A DNA stretch of 64,000 nt from Undaria pinnatifida (GCA_012845835.1 JABAKD010000025.1:16308992-16372991); one strand, 5' to 3'. Positions 55,601-61,925 are shown, counted from the first letter of the stretch. The notes: generated by a model not told the origin, from the letters alone. Numbers and translations are program-made.

Positions 55601-57197
55601 ACTCTCGAAGGAATAAGGCGGCTTCCCCCGATAAGGTGGTTATATTCGCATCTGGCACACCACCGCCGCACGAGGGGACCTGTTACACTATTCCACTATA
55701 GCAGTATACAGCTATTTCTGGGCGGATGATCCGTGATCTTACAGTTATGTGACACTGTTTTTTTTTTGCGACACGACTGGTCGAGCGAAGTCCCTCCGCT
55801 CACCCCTAACCACTTCCTCCTCTCTCTTCCCCCCCCCTCCGTCCTCCGCCCCCCCTCCCCTCCCTTCTCCCCCGCCCTCCCCCCCTCCCTTCTCTCTCCC
55901 TCCCCCCCCCCCACACACACCCCTGCCCTCGCCCCCGCTCCTACGTAAAAACACTATTTACCTGCCCCCAATCGTTTTTTTCGTTATTTTGCCAAAAAAA
56001 CGAAAATAATATAAAACGAACTATATATGTTGAAAAACACCAAAAAATCAAACAAAAACGCGGGTTCCAGGGTTCGAAGCTGACGGCGCATCCGGCAACG
56101 GCGACGACGGCGGCATTCTCTCTTCCGAAAACATCACCATCGCGGCTTACATCGCCGCTCCCGTCATCGCGTTCGCCCTCCTGGCTTGTTTCTGCGCGAG
56201 GCGCCGGTATCGCCAAGTAGACGCAACGTCAGCATCAGTTGGAGCCCGGGGAGTGTTTGGCAAGGGCGCTAGCACTAGCAGTATTGGGCTGGGAAAACGT
56301 AAGTCTGGCAAGTCTGGGGAGGCTTTTACGGAAGGGGGATGGGGGGTGTCGGATGCGCAAACCGCGAACGACTTGTCGCACGGAGGGTCTGCTTCTGCTG
56401 CGGCTGCGGCTGCGCTTGCCGCTGCCGCTGCTGCTACAAGGCCGCCTATGTCTACCGTGGGGAGTTCCAGAGGGCGTGGTGATGGGGGGGCTACCGTGGG
56501 GAGTTCCAGAGGGCGTGGTGATGGGGGGGGGGGTATGGCACCGCATGATTATGCTCCGTCTTGCGGACCGGAGTACGCGTTTGCGGTGACTTCGAGGGCG
56601 GGAGCAGGCGGTGTTGGTGCGGGGGAGAGCGATGGAGGTGGTGGAAGGGGGGCGGGGACAGACACCGGGCGGAGTAACTCTCCCTCAGAGGCAGAAGACA
56701 GCGAAGAAACCGGCTGCGGTCGGTACGGTGGGTATGGGAGCGCGAGCCCACCCTCGTCGTCACCCGACCATAATTCACCTGCGTGGGGAAACAACACTTC
56801 ACGGGGGGCGGTTCACCCCGCACCTCCGTCTTACACCGAGGCTAGCAGCCGGGAAGCCGACCGCCATTACGCGATGGACGAAGCGGAGGAACAAAAAGGA
56901 GGAGGCGGTTGGGATGACGTTGAGGAGTCTGGGCGCGGCGAGACTGCCGCTGCTGCCGAGCCTGCGGCCGCGGTGGCTGGCGTTCCTAACTCCACTTCGT
57001 ATTTTGTGAGGGAACGAAACAGTGACCGAATCCTTGCGCGCTCTGTGTACGCGGGAAGGCCCATGACACGACGCGGGGAGGTACATTCCGCGATCTCGGC
57101 CGCTGCAGCTGACGCGGACGGTGCCCGGGGGGACCGCAGGCGAGGGGGTGGGGGGGGGCGCAGACGTGCGCGGGGTAGGAGTCCTACTTCGCCCTGA
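27048..57197 (+). CDS. Multi-exon gene for a single-pass membrane protein with a seven-bladed RCC1-type propeller
   Basis: Join (inferred): 27048-27245, 44175-44367, 45364-45539, 46127-46309, 46899-46991, 48536-48622, 48980-49161, 51205-51385, 52809-52985, [54214-54285], 54539-54722, 56071-57197. Every junction is GT-AG and the phases fit; total 2853 nt, 950 residues (926 without the bracketed exon). Product: signal peptide (1-43), RCC1 repeats with CWG-N-GQLG-GD, MGD-LP and DLGTG, H-TC-A/V-L cores (49-480), Ser/Pro-rich stalk (about 481-596), transmembrane helix 597-618 followed by ARRRYR, and a low-complexity cytoplasmic tail to 950. Six exon sets give whole blades. Exon 1 and the 52809 exon each give half of the seventh, so the ring closes. 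Most blade introns sit in phase 0 just before the Cys of C-W/F-G. Role is probably a surface binding or adhesion protein; ligand unknown. No catalytic domain is seen. Confidence 0.82.
27389..27800 (+). repeat. Short direct repeat in intron 1
   Basis: TTTTATCTAGGATAAAG plus AAAGGTACGCC and GACCAGCA-TTG at about 27389-27490 recur at 27722-27800. Confidence 0.6.
28135..28385 (+). mobile_element. tRNA-derived SINE-2, plus strand (intron 1)
   Basis: B box GTTCGATTC (28208-28216), then CTTGGTAAGACATT, GCAGCATGGGTAGGTA, CGCGAGTCGACGAGGGAAG and AAAATAAAGGCAC, as in the 32-kb copy. The A-box side is disturbed by a doubled TACCTGGTA at 28132-28147. Confidence 0.65.
28571..28632 (+). repeat. (TTG)n microsatellite
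   Basis: About 14 TTG units after four CTG-type units. Confidence 0.9.
29402..29705 (-). mobile_element. tRNA-derived SINE-1, copy 3 (reversed, intron 1)
   Basis: Collinear on the minus strand with 5938-6235. Between A and B boxes it carries ATACCTGGTA (29652-29660 region), absent from both other copies. Confidence 0.75.
30050..30660 (+). repeat. TTGACGG repeat family, copy 1
   Basis: TACCTTGACAGACGCCAAACTATTAGG, GCTGGAC-TTGAC and TGACGGGCCGTCTCC at the left, GTCAAGG-GTGCCGTCAACCCAC at the right. Related copies at 37200-37400 and 44390-45360. Confidence 0.65.
30895..31085 (-). repeat. SINE-2-type tail, reversed
   Basis: CTCAGATCCGGGGTCA through CGACTCGCGTCGAATAGTGC matches 4837-4970 and 9420-9540. 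It carries a TACCAGGTA insertion (30911-30919) where both others read TATAACT. Confidence 0.7.
31366..31717. mobile_element. Inverted-repeat element enclosing a TTAGGG tract
   Basis: Arms of about 45 bp (31390-31432 and 31654-31696) are near-perfect inverted repeats built around TTTGCAGGACGG and GAATTCTTGCAGGAC. They extend imperfectly outward through TAATCGAC. The interior holds GGGTTAGGGTTAGGG (31560-31612). No ORF; size suits a MITE, superfamily unknown. Confidence 0.6.
31860..31945 (+). repeat. TTGACAG palindromic cluster
   Basis: GCCTTGACAGACGCTGTCAAGG is a near-perfect palindrome, followed by two more CTTGAC-G modules. Belongs with the 30- and 44-kb repeat family. Confidence 0.55.
32012..32262 (+). 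mobile_element. tRNA-derived SINE-2, best copy (intron 1)
   Basis: A box TGGTCTACTAG (32033-32043) and B box GTTCGATTC (32080-32088) with tRNA-like spacing and GGTGGTCTACTAGTGGTT. The body has CAGCGTGGGTACGCACAATTC, a GAAAATGCTGAATT block, and ends near CGACAAAAATGAAAGCAC. A diverged tail fragment is at 32935-33010. Confidence 0.75.
33300..33884 (+). other. Unassigned ORF of 194 codons in intron 1
   Basis: Lys/Glu-rich N-terminal 60 residues, then one hydrophobic stretch (CAAVIVGTTLVCVLELLQIL). The 3' end contains an internally repeated AATATCTGTAGTTTTT. No family resemblance; probably not a gene. Confidence 0.15.
33919..34605. mobile_element. Element with about 68-bp imperfect terminal inverted repeats
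   Basis: The left end AGTCGTAACTAAAGTG…CACGACTATGGGGACATT to CCAACCTT pairs with the inverse of 34535-34605. Each arm also has an inner AGTCGT-ACGACT palindrome. The interior contains GC-rich ORFs without domains. No target duplication recognised. Confidence 0.55.
34645..34965 (+). repeat. Array of about three palindromic units
   Basis: Each unit joins GGGGACATTTATG-ACCATCCCCGGGTT to its inverse ACCCGGGGATGGCTC-TGAATATCCCC through CCTAACCCGAAATAATAAGGC. The sequence relates to the ends of the 33919-34605 element. Confidence 0.65.
35450..35640 (+). repeat. Direct repeat, two units of about 95 bp
   Basis: GGTATACATGCATGG, CATTCGTTGGTGCTGCTGC and TGTTGAGGAGTTCTC recur as GGTATGCATCCATTT, CGTTCGTTGCTGCTGC and TGTTGAGGACTTCTC. 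Confidence 0.6.
35735..36480 (+). repeat. Dispersed motif GGTTAGGCCACACGACACTCCCCGA, about five copies
   Basis: Seen near 35735, 35793, 35880, 36348 (diverged) and 36445. Confidence 0.55.
36969..36993 (+). repeat. (CTG)n microsatellite
   Basis: About eight CTG/TGC units. It gives a Leu run in a short ORF (from 36961) that otherwise has no support. Confidence 0.85.
37200..37400 (+). repeat. TTGACGG repeat family, copy 2
   Basis: TACCTTGACTGACGCCGAACTACTAGG, CGATCGGTGTGACA and CTGGACGTTTCCCCTTGACTAGCCGTC parallel 45140-45240. Confidence 0.65.
37465..37885 (+). repeat. Direct duplication, period about 208 bp
   Basis: Units start AATAGCGGCGGCCGGCGCTAC (37470) and GACAGCGGCGGCCGGCGCTAC (37686) and end GGAACTCCCCGTTATTCCGCGTG. 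The second has TACCAGGTA inserted at 37774-37782. A relative lies at 59390-59650. Confidence 0.8.
38035..38115 (-). repeat. MSFD module, diverged, reversed
   Basis: AAAATTCAGCTTTGCAAGCTGCGTG then, after an insertion containing TACCTGGTA, TGTGATACCCCCGCGCGGG. Confidence 0.6.
39481..40592 (+). repeat. Exact-period tandem duplication, 556 bp
   Basis: TATATACCTCGCCTATGGAC starts at 39481 and again at 40037. Both units contain a full MSFD module (MSLDQ/KIFDLTAGVYF) followed by the C-rich, reversed repeat X. The units differ at few positions outside homopolymer lengths, so this is the youngest duplication in the window. Confidence 0.9.
40593..40990 (-). repeat. Repeat X, copy 4 (reversed), end part
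   Basis: CTCACTGGTTGTACGACTTACAGG through TTTATAGTTTCCGCGCAC to GGGGAGTCGCCGGCCTATATCC, then CACACACAACACGTAAAATACGCGCG: a second uninterrupted join matching the DIRS-like insertion site. Confidence 0.8.
41010..41105 (+). repeat. MSFD module
   Basis: ATACGCGCGATCGGAGTATC through MSFDKMFDLTAGV, then a stop. Confidence 0.8.
42690..44160 (+). repeat. CATCAACCA-rich degenerate repeat tract
   Basis: Irregular repetition of CAACCCATCAACCATCTAACTGC and ATCAATCAA forms, filling the end of intron 1 up to the exon-2 acceptor. Confidence 0.75.
43736..44055 (+). pseudogene. Three decayed copies of the exon-2 start
   Basis: At 43736, 43806 and 43974: YGCTTTGGGAGAAACAAATACGGA-CAGCT forms of the exon-2 start. 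The first two follow CAG (acceptor retained); the third extends furthest (to CGGGGGCACAC). All are frameshifted or stop soon. Confidence 0.75.
44175..44367 (+). CDS. RCC1-receptor exon 2 (blade)
   Basis: Acceptor tttgcag|TGC. Reads CFGSNEYGQLGTGD, MGDLLPDVDLGTG, WSHTCALLEGGSVKCWG; donor gtgaga, phase 1. It alone carries the CWG past the usual boundary, and the next exon lacks CWG accordingly. Confidence 0.92.
44390..45360 (+). repeat. TTGACGG repeat family, copy 3 (intron 2)
   Basis: GACGGCTGTCCGTCAAGG forms at 44445-44620, then CCTTGACTGACGCCAAACCACTAGG and a doubled GACCGCTGGACGTTTTCCCTTGACTGACC (45205, 45320) that ends 3 bases before the exon-3 acceptor. Confidence 0.7.
45364..45539 (+). 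CDS. RCC1-receptor exon 3 (blade)
   Basis: Acceptor cacatcag|GT completes a Gly codon. Reads RNDNGQLGQGDDDD, MGDNLPAIDLGTG, QQFTCVLLEGGSVV; donor gtgagt, phase 0. Confidence 0.92.
45880..46125 (+). repeat. Polypyrimidine tract before exon 4
   Basis: About 240 bases, almost all C and T, ending in the acceptor. It contains a C run of about 30. Confidence 0.85.
46127..46309 (+). CDS. RCC1-receptor exon 4 (blade)
   Basis: Acceptor ttcacccgtcag|TGT after a 240-bp C/T tract. Reads CFGRNDEGQLGRGD, MGDALVAVDLGTG, STCAALAGGGVK; donor gtgcgt, phase 0. A decoy donor series follows in the intron. Confidence 0.92.
46421..46447 (+). pseudogene. Decayed copy of the exon-4 3' end with donor
   Basis: GTGGCTTTGCTTGAGGGAGA then CATCAAG|gtgcgtagg. 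It reads VALLEGDIK, an RCC1 blade end, and the same intron start follows (GAGCTCTTGAACATGAAA). Confidence 0.7.
46545..46840 (+). repeat. Minisatellite, four units of about 71 bp, each with a donor-like site
   Basis: Units contain GCTACTACTTCAACTTGAAG, TTTCCGCTTCAACTCCCGAG and end GGGAGGCAGCAAG|GTGTGTG. Confidence 0.85.
46899..46991 (+). CDS. RCC1-receptor exon 5 (N-terminal half-blade)
   Basis: Acceptor ctttacag|TGC. Reads CWGGNNYGGLGLGD and MGDNLPE; donor GAG|gtgagg, phase 0. The blade is split inside the MGDNLP-DLGTG linker and completed by the next exon. Confidence 0.9.
47235..47325 (+). repeat. MSFD module, diverged
   Basis: CACGCGCGATGGAAGTATCACAC through TCGATCTCACAGCTGAAGTG. Confidence 0.65.
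48120..48533 (+). repeat. CATCCCACGAACCATACC minisatellite
   Basis: About 20 units of 18-22 bp that run directly into the exon-6 acceptor (the last units are CATTCCATGAACCGTTCCACCAG). Confidence 0.9.
48536..48622 (+). CDS. RCC1-receptor exon 6 (C-terminal half-blade)
   Basis: Acceptor ttccaccag|GTC directly after a 400-bp minisatellite. Reads VNLGTGEVASSV and RHVCAILVGGSVK; donor gtgagt, phase 0. Confidence 0.9.
48769..48812 (+). pseudogene. Decayed copy of the exon-7 start
   Basis: Acceptor tatctcag|TACTGGGGGGACAACCGAAG, reading YWGDNRSGQVGLGHV, then unrelated sequence and a stop. The exon-7 Cys is Tyr here. Confidence 0.8.
48980..49161 (+). CDS. RCC1-receptor exon 7 (blade)
   Basis: Acceptor gtttggcag|TGC. 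Reads CWGDNRSGQLGLGH, MGDNLATLDLGVR, SHTCAILSGDGSVR; donor GTTAG|gtgagg, phase 2. The following intron carries five decayed copies of its 3' half. Confidence 0.92.
49293..49385 (+). pseudogene. Exon-7 3'-half copy 1
   Basis: GACAATTTAGTAACACTCGAC to GTAGCGTTAG|gtgacg; internal deletion in the GVRAS region. Confidence 0.85.
49579..49682 (+). pseudogene. Exon-7 3'-half copy 2
   Basis: Full-length half; the donor is lost (CATTAG|atgagg). Confidence 0.85.
49823..49914 (+). pseudogene. Exon-7 3'-half copy 3
   Basis: Donor kept (GTTAG|gtgagg); small deletion after ACACTGG. Confidence 0.85.
50006..50109 (+). pseudogene. Exon-7 3'-half copy 4
   Basis: Full-length half, open frame through AILSGDGSVR; donor changed to gttagg. 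Confidence 0.85.
50769..50830 (+). pseudogene. Exon-7 3'-half copy 5, remnant
   Basis: CGCGACTCGACCATTCGTTGG, GAGCCATACTTGTGCCATTA; the end is lost. Confidence 0.65.
50880..51150 (+). repeat. GGTGATGAT-type trinucleotide tract
   Basis: Interrupted GGT, GAT and GCT triplets. It yields long Val/Met/Asp or Gly ORFs that are not genes. Confidence 0.85.
51205..51385 (+). CDS. RCC1-receptor exon 8 (blade)
   Basis: Acceptor cttttcttag|G completes the Arg codon. Reads CWGKAFYGQLGDEQ, MGDGLSAVDLGTG, SDHTCAVVNDGSLK; donor AAG|gttcgt is weaker than the others. Confidence 0.9.
51885..52010 (+). repeat. Dispersed repeat shared with the gene 3' end
   Basis: GCGCTGGATTGCGAATGCAATTGAG and CATGAAAATTCGTGGACGTGTG match 57202-57270. 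The companion TTTTTCCCCATCCACCGGAGGAT is at 52337-52365. Another copy is at 31730-31795. Confidence 0.7.
52809..52985 (+). CDS. RCC1-receptor exon 9: last half-blade and start of stalk
   Basis: Acceptor atacttcag|TGC. Reads CWGLNTVGGLGLGD, MGDNLSAVPLGTG, then leaves the RCC1 pattern into VDNPATVAPSSAPTLAPA, the start of the Ser/Pro/Thr stalk. Donor GCG|gtgaga, phase 0. Confidence 0.9.
53140..53224 (+). pseudogene. Decayed copy of the exon-9 3' end
   Basis: GGCATCACGGTGGCTGTTGG, GCCACCGTTGCTCCTTGC, CCGTCG|gtgagatgtacatg. A frame shift lies between ATVAP and LAPST. Confidence 0.8.
53640..53705 (+). pseudogene. Second decayed copy of the exon-9 3' end
   Basis: GTGTTGACGACCGGGTTGCTG to CCCCGGCTGAG|atagacatg; donor lost. 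Downstream intron sequence (CGGCGTCAAAACTG) is also shared with the 53.1-kb copy. Confidence 0.7.
54214..54285 (+). CDS. Possible RCC1-receptor stalk exon (optional)
   Basis: Acceptor tctctgagcag|ATT, donor ACT|gtgcgc, 24 codons in phase 0: SPSLQPSGQPAQPSPSPTT. It resembles the start of the 54539 exon, so it is either a used stalk exon or a decayed duplicate. Both readings keep the frame. Confidence 0.45.
54539..54722 (+). CDS. RCC1-receptor stalk exon
   Basis: Acceptor ctcccggcag|ATG, donor ACAG|gtaaaa, phase 1. Encodes SPSAQPSGSPSRQPSSQPAQ, then Ala/Pro/Thr-rich sequence to AEGVGTG: a probable O-glycosylated extracellular stalk. Confidence 0.8.
55147..55257 (+). pseudogene. Decayed copy of the 54539 stalk-exon 3' end
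   Basis: ACACCGACGCCGTCTTTCGAAG through GCGGAGGGAGTC and GCATCCCCTG; donor gtaaaa changed to ggcaaa. Confidence 0.8.
55790..55925 (+). repeat. Polypyrimidine tract in the last intron
   Basis: C/T only over more than 120 bases, about 145 bp before the last acceptor. Confidence 0.85.
56071..57197 (+). CDS. RCC1-receptor last exon: transmembrane helix and cytoplasmic tail
   Basis: Acceptor cgggttccag|GG completes Gly576. Extracellular juxtamembrane GFEADGASGNGDDGG, then the hydrophobic helix ITIAAYIAAPVIAFALLACF (597-616), stop-transfer CARRRYRQ, and a ~330-residue tail. The tail contains alanine runs, an exact tandem pair of VGSSRGRGDGG (56458-56530), acidic/aromatic patches (HYAMDEAEEQ), NSTSYFVRERNSDR and a basic C-terminus (RRRARGRSPTSP). 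Stop TGA 57195-57197. No kinase, TIR or other signalling domain is seen. No AATAAA nearby. Confidence 0.85.
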
Positions 57198-57800
57198 TGA
57201 CGGCTGGATTGCGAACGCAATTGAGTTAAATTGGCACACGACTTGCATGAGAATACGCGGAAGTGTGATGAGCTTAAGCTTTATTTTTCCCCATCCGCCG
57301 GAGGATAGACGTGCGTCGGGATAGCTTTCGATTAGCAGTGCATGCGGTTTGTTGCGGCGGAATAGCGTGCGGTGGGATAGGTTGTGGTTTACATTGCATG
57401 CGATTTTGTTGACAAGGTAGCTAAGGGACAGGAATCCTGCTTCTCAGGTAGATTCTTGTGGACGGGACGTGCGGCGGAATAGATTGCGGTTCGCATTTCG
57501 TGCGGGTGCGTTGCGGCAGACTTGCGTGCGGTGGGATGGCTTGCGGTTCGCCTTTGCATGCTGTTTTGTTGACGTAGCGCCTGAGAGGCATGAATCCTAC
57601 TTCTCCTTGATGAGGGCCGGTTTGAGGACGGGACGTGAGTCGGAATATCTTGGGTTCGCGTTGCATGCGGTTACGTTGCGTCGCCATAGCGCGCGGTGGG
57701 ATAGCTTGCGCTTTGAGCTAGTGCCGTTATTTTGATAGACGGGACCAGTGGACGTGCGGCGCAATAGCGTTCGGTTCGCATCAAATGCGATTAAAGGGAA
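57170..57800 (+). repeat. Tandem repeat downstream of and overlapping the gene end
   Basis: GTGCGGTGGGATAG-TTG recurs at about 57369, 57527 and 57690 (period about 160). The sequence around the stop codon (AGTCCTACTTCGCCCTGATGA) recurs at about 57428 and 57592. Confidence 0.8.
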
Positions 57801-57899
57801 GAGGCGATGATGGGGGCGATGGCGGAGGTGGGTGGGGGGAGGGGGTTGAGACGTCGGTCACGCCATGGAGGTGTTAAGTTGAGCCTTTTGGCCTTCTTG

Positions 57900-59310
57900 T
57901 GCTAGTTTTGTTTCGTGTGGAGGGGGCGGTCAGCCAGCCCGGTCAACTGCGGTCCCTTGACGTATATTTGGTGGTGAAGAATCAGTCGTAGGGGTTGAAA
58001 AACACAGTGTTAGAGGACTGGACGGTAAGTCAAGTAGTCCTGCTAGGATGATATGGTTGTGACGCGTTCGGTCGCGGCTTTAAAAACCGTGTAGAGTAGG
58101 GAGGCGGTCAGATCGGTCAAGGCGTTAAACCGCGGTCTTGTAGGATTTTCGCTTGTGACGCGTCCCGTCGCATCAAATCGCGTCGCTTAATGTAGGGGAG
58201 CGGTCATTCAAGAGGTAGATCAAACCGCGTTTCTCTTAGCGAAATATCTCGTTTAGTGTAGGGGGGCGGTCAGTCACGAGGTCAAACCGCAGTCTCCTGT
58301 CATGATTTTTTTGACGTGATGCGCCCGATCTCGGTGAGTTTTTCGTTTAGAGAAGGGGGGCGGCCAGTCAAGGGGTACCGCGGTCCCGTTTGCTTGTGAC
58401 GCGTCCCATCGCAGCAAAAAATATAGTTTACAGTAGGGGAGAGGTCAGTCAAGTATTTGCTTGTGACGCGTCCCGTCGCAGCAAAAAGTGTCGGGTGAGG
58501 TAGGGGAGCGGTCAGTCAAATCGCGGTCTCCTAGCAAATACCTCGTTTAGTGTAGGGGGGGGCGGTCAGCCAAGAAGCTGTACCGCGGGTCCCCTAACAA
58601 CAAAAAAAAGTTTTGTGTAGCGGGGACGGTCAGTCGTAACGGGTCAAACCGCTGTCTCCTAGGTTTTTGCTCGTGACGCGTCCCGTCGCAGCTGTGAATC
58701 TCGTTTATTGTAGGGGGGCGGTCAGTCAAACCGCGGCTTCCTAGGAAAAACTCTGGTTTAGTGTTGGGGGGGCGGTCAGTAAACCGGGCAAGGGGTGAAA
58801 CCGCGGTCTCCTAGTGTATTTTCCCGTGGCGCGTCCCGTCGCAGCTAACAGCTAAAAGCATCGTTGAATATAGGGGGGCGGTCAGTCAAGCGGCTTGTCG
58901 AGCCGCGGTCTCCCAGCCAAACTTGTGTCGTGACGCGGCCAGTCTCGACAGTTTTTTCATGTTTCTTTGTAGGGGAGCGGTCAGTCATAAGGGATCAAAC
59001 CTTGATCTCTTGGCGTGTTTGCCCGCACAGCGACCGCGGAAAATGATCGTGTTTTGTGTTCGGAGGCGGTCAGTCTAGGCATCAAACCGTGGCCCCCTGC
59101 AGTAGCGCCTTCGGCCGTGACGCGTCCCGTCGCAGCAAAACCTGTGTTTTTGTGTAAGGGGCGATCAGTCACGGGGGTCAAGCCGCGAACTCCTATTTTC
59201 TCGTACGGTGTCAACCACGGAAAATACTATTTGTTTTGTGATGGGGGCGGTCGGTCGAGGTGTCAAGCCGTCAGTCTAGGCGTCAAACCGTAGTCTCTTC
59301 CTAGGTTATT
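57900..59310 (+). repeat. Tandem array, core GGGGCGGTCAGTCA, about 16 units
   Basis: Units of 60-110 bp: TGTAGGGGGGCGGTCAGTCA, GGTCAAACCGCGGTCTCCTAG and, in about every second unit, TGTGACGCGTCCCGTCGCAG. A stray unit is at 60655-60710. Confidence 0.9.
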
Positions 59311-59389
59311 TGCGGGGGGGGCTGGTTTTGGGTCAACCCATCCAGAATTGCTTTCTTTCTGCACCCATGTATTTGGGTACATACTACAG

Positions 59390-59650
59390 TAGTAGTCCCA
59401 CTAATAGTGCCGGTATGTGCCAATCCGAAACACCGGCATTGCAGCGGAAACCGGCACTATTCCGGTATATACTGGTACTAGCGGTAGTTCCGATATGTGC
59501 CAAGCGGTTTTTCAGGTGCTATAGCGGGCAACTGGCACTATAGAGGGATGACCACTGTACTTTATAGCGGGCAACCCGCACTATTGAGGCACCATTACTG
59601 TCGTTTATGGCGGACAACTGGCACTATAGAGGGACATGGTGTGGGAGAAT
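59390..59650 (+). repeat. Tandem repeat related to 37.4 kb, three units
   Basis: TATAGCGGGCAACTGGCACTA plus GAGGGATGACCACTGTACTT forms, near 59520, 59565 and 59610. Confidence 0.75.
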
Positions 59651-60654
59651 TTTCGAAGTGGTATAAAGCTCAAGTCGTTTAGTTTGATGTTTTATGTGTG
59701 CGTGTTTTTATATCGGCTTTGGTGTGGTAGAACTGTATTTTTTTTCCGTTCTGCTTCCCATCAGCTTGTTGGCCACCTTCCATTTTGGTTGGTTTGGGTT
59801 ATAGTTGGTTTGGTTTGAATTGATGATGTTGTTCGTGTGTGCTGTTTGTTGTACTGTAGTCTAGTACGGTAGAAATTGCGAGGACGCCACCATTGTGGGC
59901 CGGCCCCCTCAGGCCCCATTAGAGCTCCAGAACTCGCCCTACACAACTATTAATAGTTGAAGAAAATATATACACCCCGGAAAACGGGTTTGCAGTTGAA
60001 GATTTGAGAGGCTCTCACACTAAAAATGGTATAATAAGGCTAGACAGGAGCGGACTGTCATTCTTGTTCTCTTTTTGTTTGCGCGCGCCAAGGCCTGCCT
60101 CTTTTCCTCTCACTATGCTGGTTTTCGCGCGGGAGGGCACGTCGCGGTTCTTTCGGCTGTGTCATGGTCTTTTTCGGCCTTGTTCTGCCGGTTTTCCGTG
60201 TGGTGAGGCGGCCAGGCAAAGGGTCAAATCGGGGTCTCGATTTTTGTTTGCCTTGGAGGTAGGAGGAGCGGGGGGGGGGATACTGGAACTGTGGTATCTG
60301 GCTTGTCCACTTACTGAGGTGGCCTTTGCTTGCTTGCTGGCTTGCCCGCTGAGCTTGCTTGCTTGTCTCTCTTATGCCCGCCCCCCCCCCCCCCCCTCGA
60401 CACGAAAAAACTGTGATCCGTCTGGAAAGGGATGCGTGGTCAACGGTCAAAAGACTTATTATGGCAAGCAACAAATGAGTACTCCCCCCCTCCCCTTCCC
60501 CTCTCGACCCCGCGTTTATATTCGTCGAGCTCCGTTTTTTTTTTTTTGTTGTGGTTTCTTTTGTCGGGAGCTTGAGTAGGGGGATACGCTGATTTGTACT
60601 TTTTTTATTTGACGTTGCGGGCGTCTGACCCTCTTTTAACGTTAATACGCTAGT
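59651..60654. other. No gene recognised
   Basis: One plus-strand ORF of 191 codons (60004-60579) crosses a C run and has no domain. GTGGTCAACGGTCAAAAGACT (60435) resembles 52690-52720. Confidence 0.35.
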
Positions 60655-60774
60655 TTTAGTGCAGGGAGCGGTTACTCAAGGGGGCAAGCCGCGGTCTCCT
60701 AGCATATTTTCCAGGGATGGGAGGGTGGGCAGGAAGGAGGCGAGGGGGAGGGAGGTTATCGGAGGAATGATTTT

Positions 60775-61075
60775 GTTTGGGTTTGCTCTGCTTGGCTTGG
60801 CTGTGCCTGGCTTGGCTTGGCGTGCTCTGGCTTGGTTTAGGTTTTGCTTTGCTATGGCTTGCTTTTGGCTTTCTCTGGCTTGCTTCGGCTTGTTTTGGCT
60901 TGCTCTGGCGTGTTGCTCTTTGCTGCTTGCTTTGGCTTTGTGCTTTGGCTTGTTTTGGCTTGTTCTGGCTTTTTGTTGTGGCCTGCTTTAGCTTTGCGCT
61001 TGGGCTTGCATTGACTTGCTTTCATTTGCGTGAGCTTGGCCTGGCTTGGCCTGGCTTGGCTCATTCCGTTGGGTT
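60775..61075 (+). repeat. TTGGCTTGCTTTGG low-complexity tract
   Basis: Irregular GGCTTG/GGCTTT repetition. ORFs here are artefacts of composition. Confidence 0.85.
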
Positions 61076-61339
61076 GAGTTGGGTTCGGTGGGGTGGGTAC
61101 CGTGAAGTGCTTTGGGGGGATTCAGAGGACATCTAACTCTTGTCAACAATCTGTTTTGCATTTTTTCAAAACTCTATTTTGGCCAGACATGATGGTGGAA
61201 AAGTGGGCGGACAGGGATCCCTCGGGGGGGGGGGGGGGAGGGGAAGAAGTGGGGAGTTTGTCAGGATTCTCTCGGCTTGGGCGAGGGGGTCTGATGCAGT
61301 ACGTTGAAAGTCGCGGTAAAAGGAACGATACTTCGTCGT

Positions 61340-61925
61340 AGTCTTGGTGGCTGCTACTGGTGTTACTGTAGTTACTGGTGGTGGTGCTTCTGTTGGTGTT
61401 GGTACGGGTGGTGGTTGGTGTGGTTCCTGCTGGTGGGTGGTGTTGCTGGTGCTACGTACAGCTTTTGTGATGGTGGTGGTGCTGCGGCTGTTGCTGCGGC
61501 TGGTGGTGGTGTTGCAGCTGGTGGCGTTGCTTCTGCGGCGGCTGTTGTTGTTGTCGATGAGCACTGCTTCTGCGGAGGCTGTTGTCGCTGCTGCTATGGC
61601 GGCTGTTGCTGGTGATGGGGATTGTGATGGTGGCACTGTTGGGTGCTGCGGTAGCTTTTGCTGCTGCTGCTGCTACTGTCGGTGGGGGTCATGATGTTGG
61701 CGGTGTTGGTGTTGCTGCTGCTGCCGTTGCTGCTGCAGTTATGGTCGCTGTAGTCGCTGCAGATGATGATGCTCCTGGTGGTGGTGGTCGTGGTGCTGAT
61801 GCTGCGTTGCTGTTGCTGCTGCTTTGGCAGTGGCAACAACAATGTGGTGTTTGCGCTTGTGCGACTGCTGCTGATGCTGCTGGTGGTATGTCACTGATGC
61901 TGCTGCTGTGCTGGGGTTGATGCTG
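61340..61925 (+). repeat. GCTGNTGTTG trinucleotide-derived tract
   Basis: Long run of G(C/G)T and CTG-type triplets, open in several frames and both strands. Confidence 0.85.

Noticed and set aside
60004-60579. Plus-strand ORF of 191 codons
   Set aside because: Runs through homopolymer C and T tracts; no domain, no relatives recognised.
61344-61920. Overlapping Ala/Val/Gly- and Leu-rich ORFs
   Set aside because: They arise from a GCTGNTG-type triplet tract that is open in several frames on both strands.
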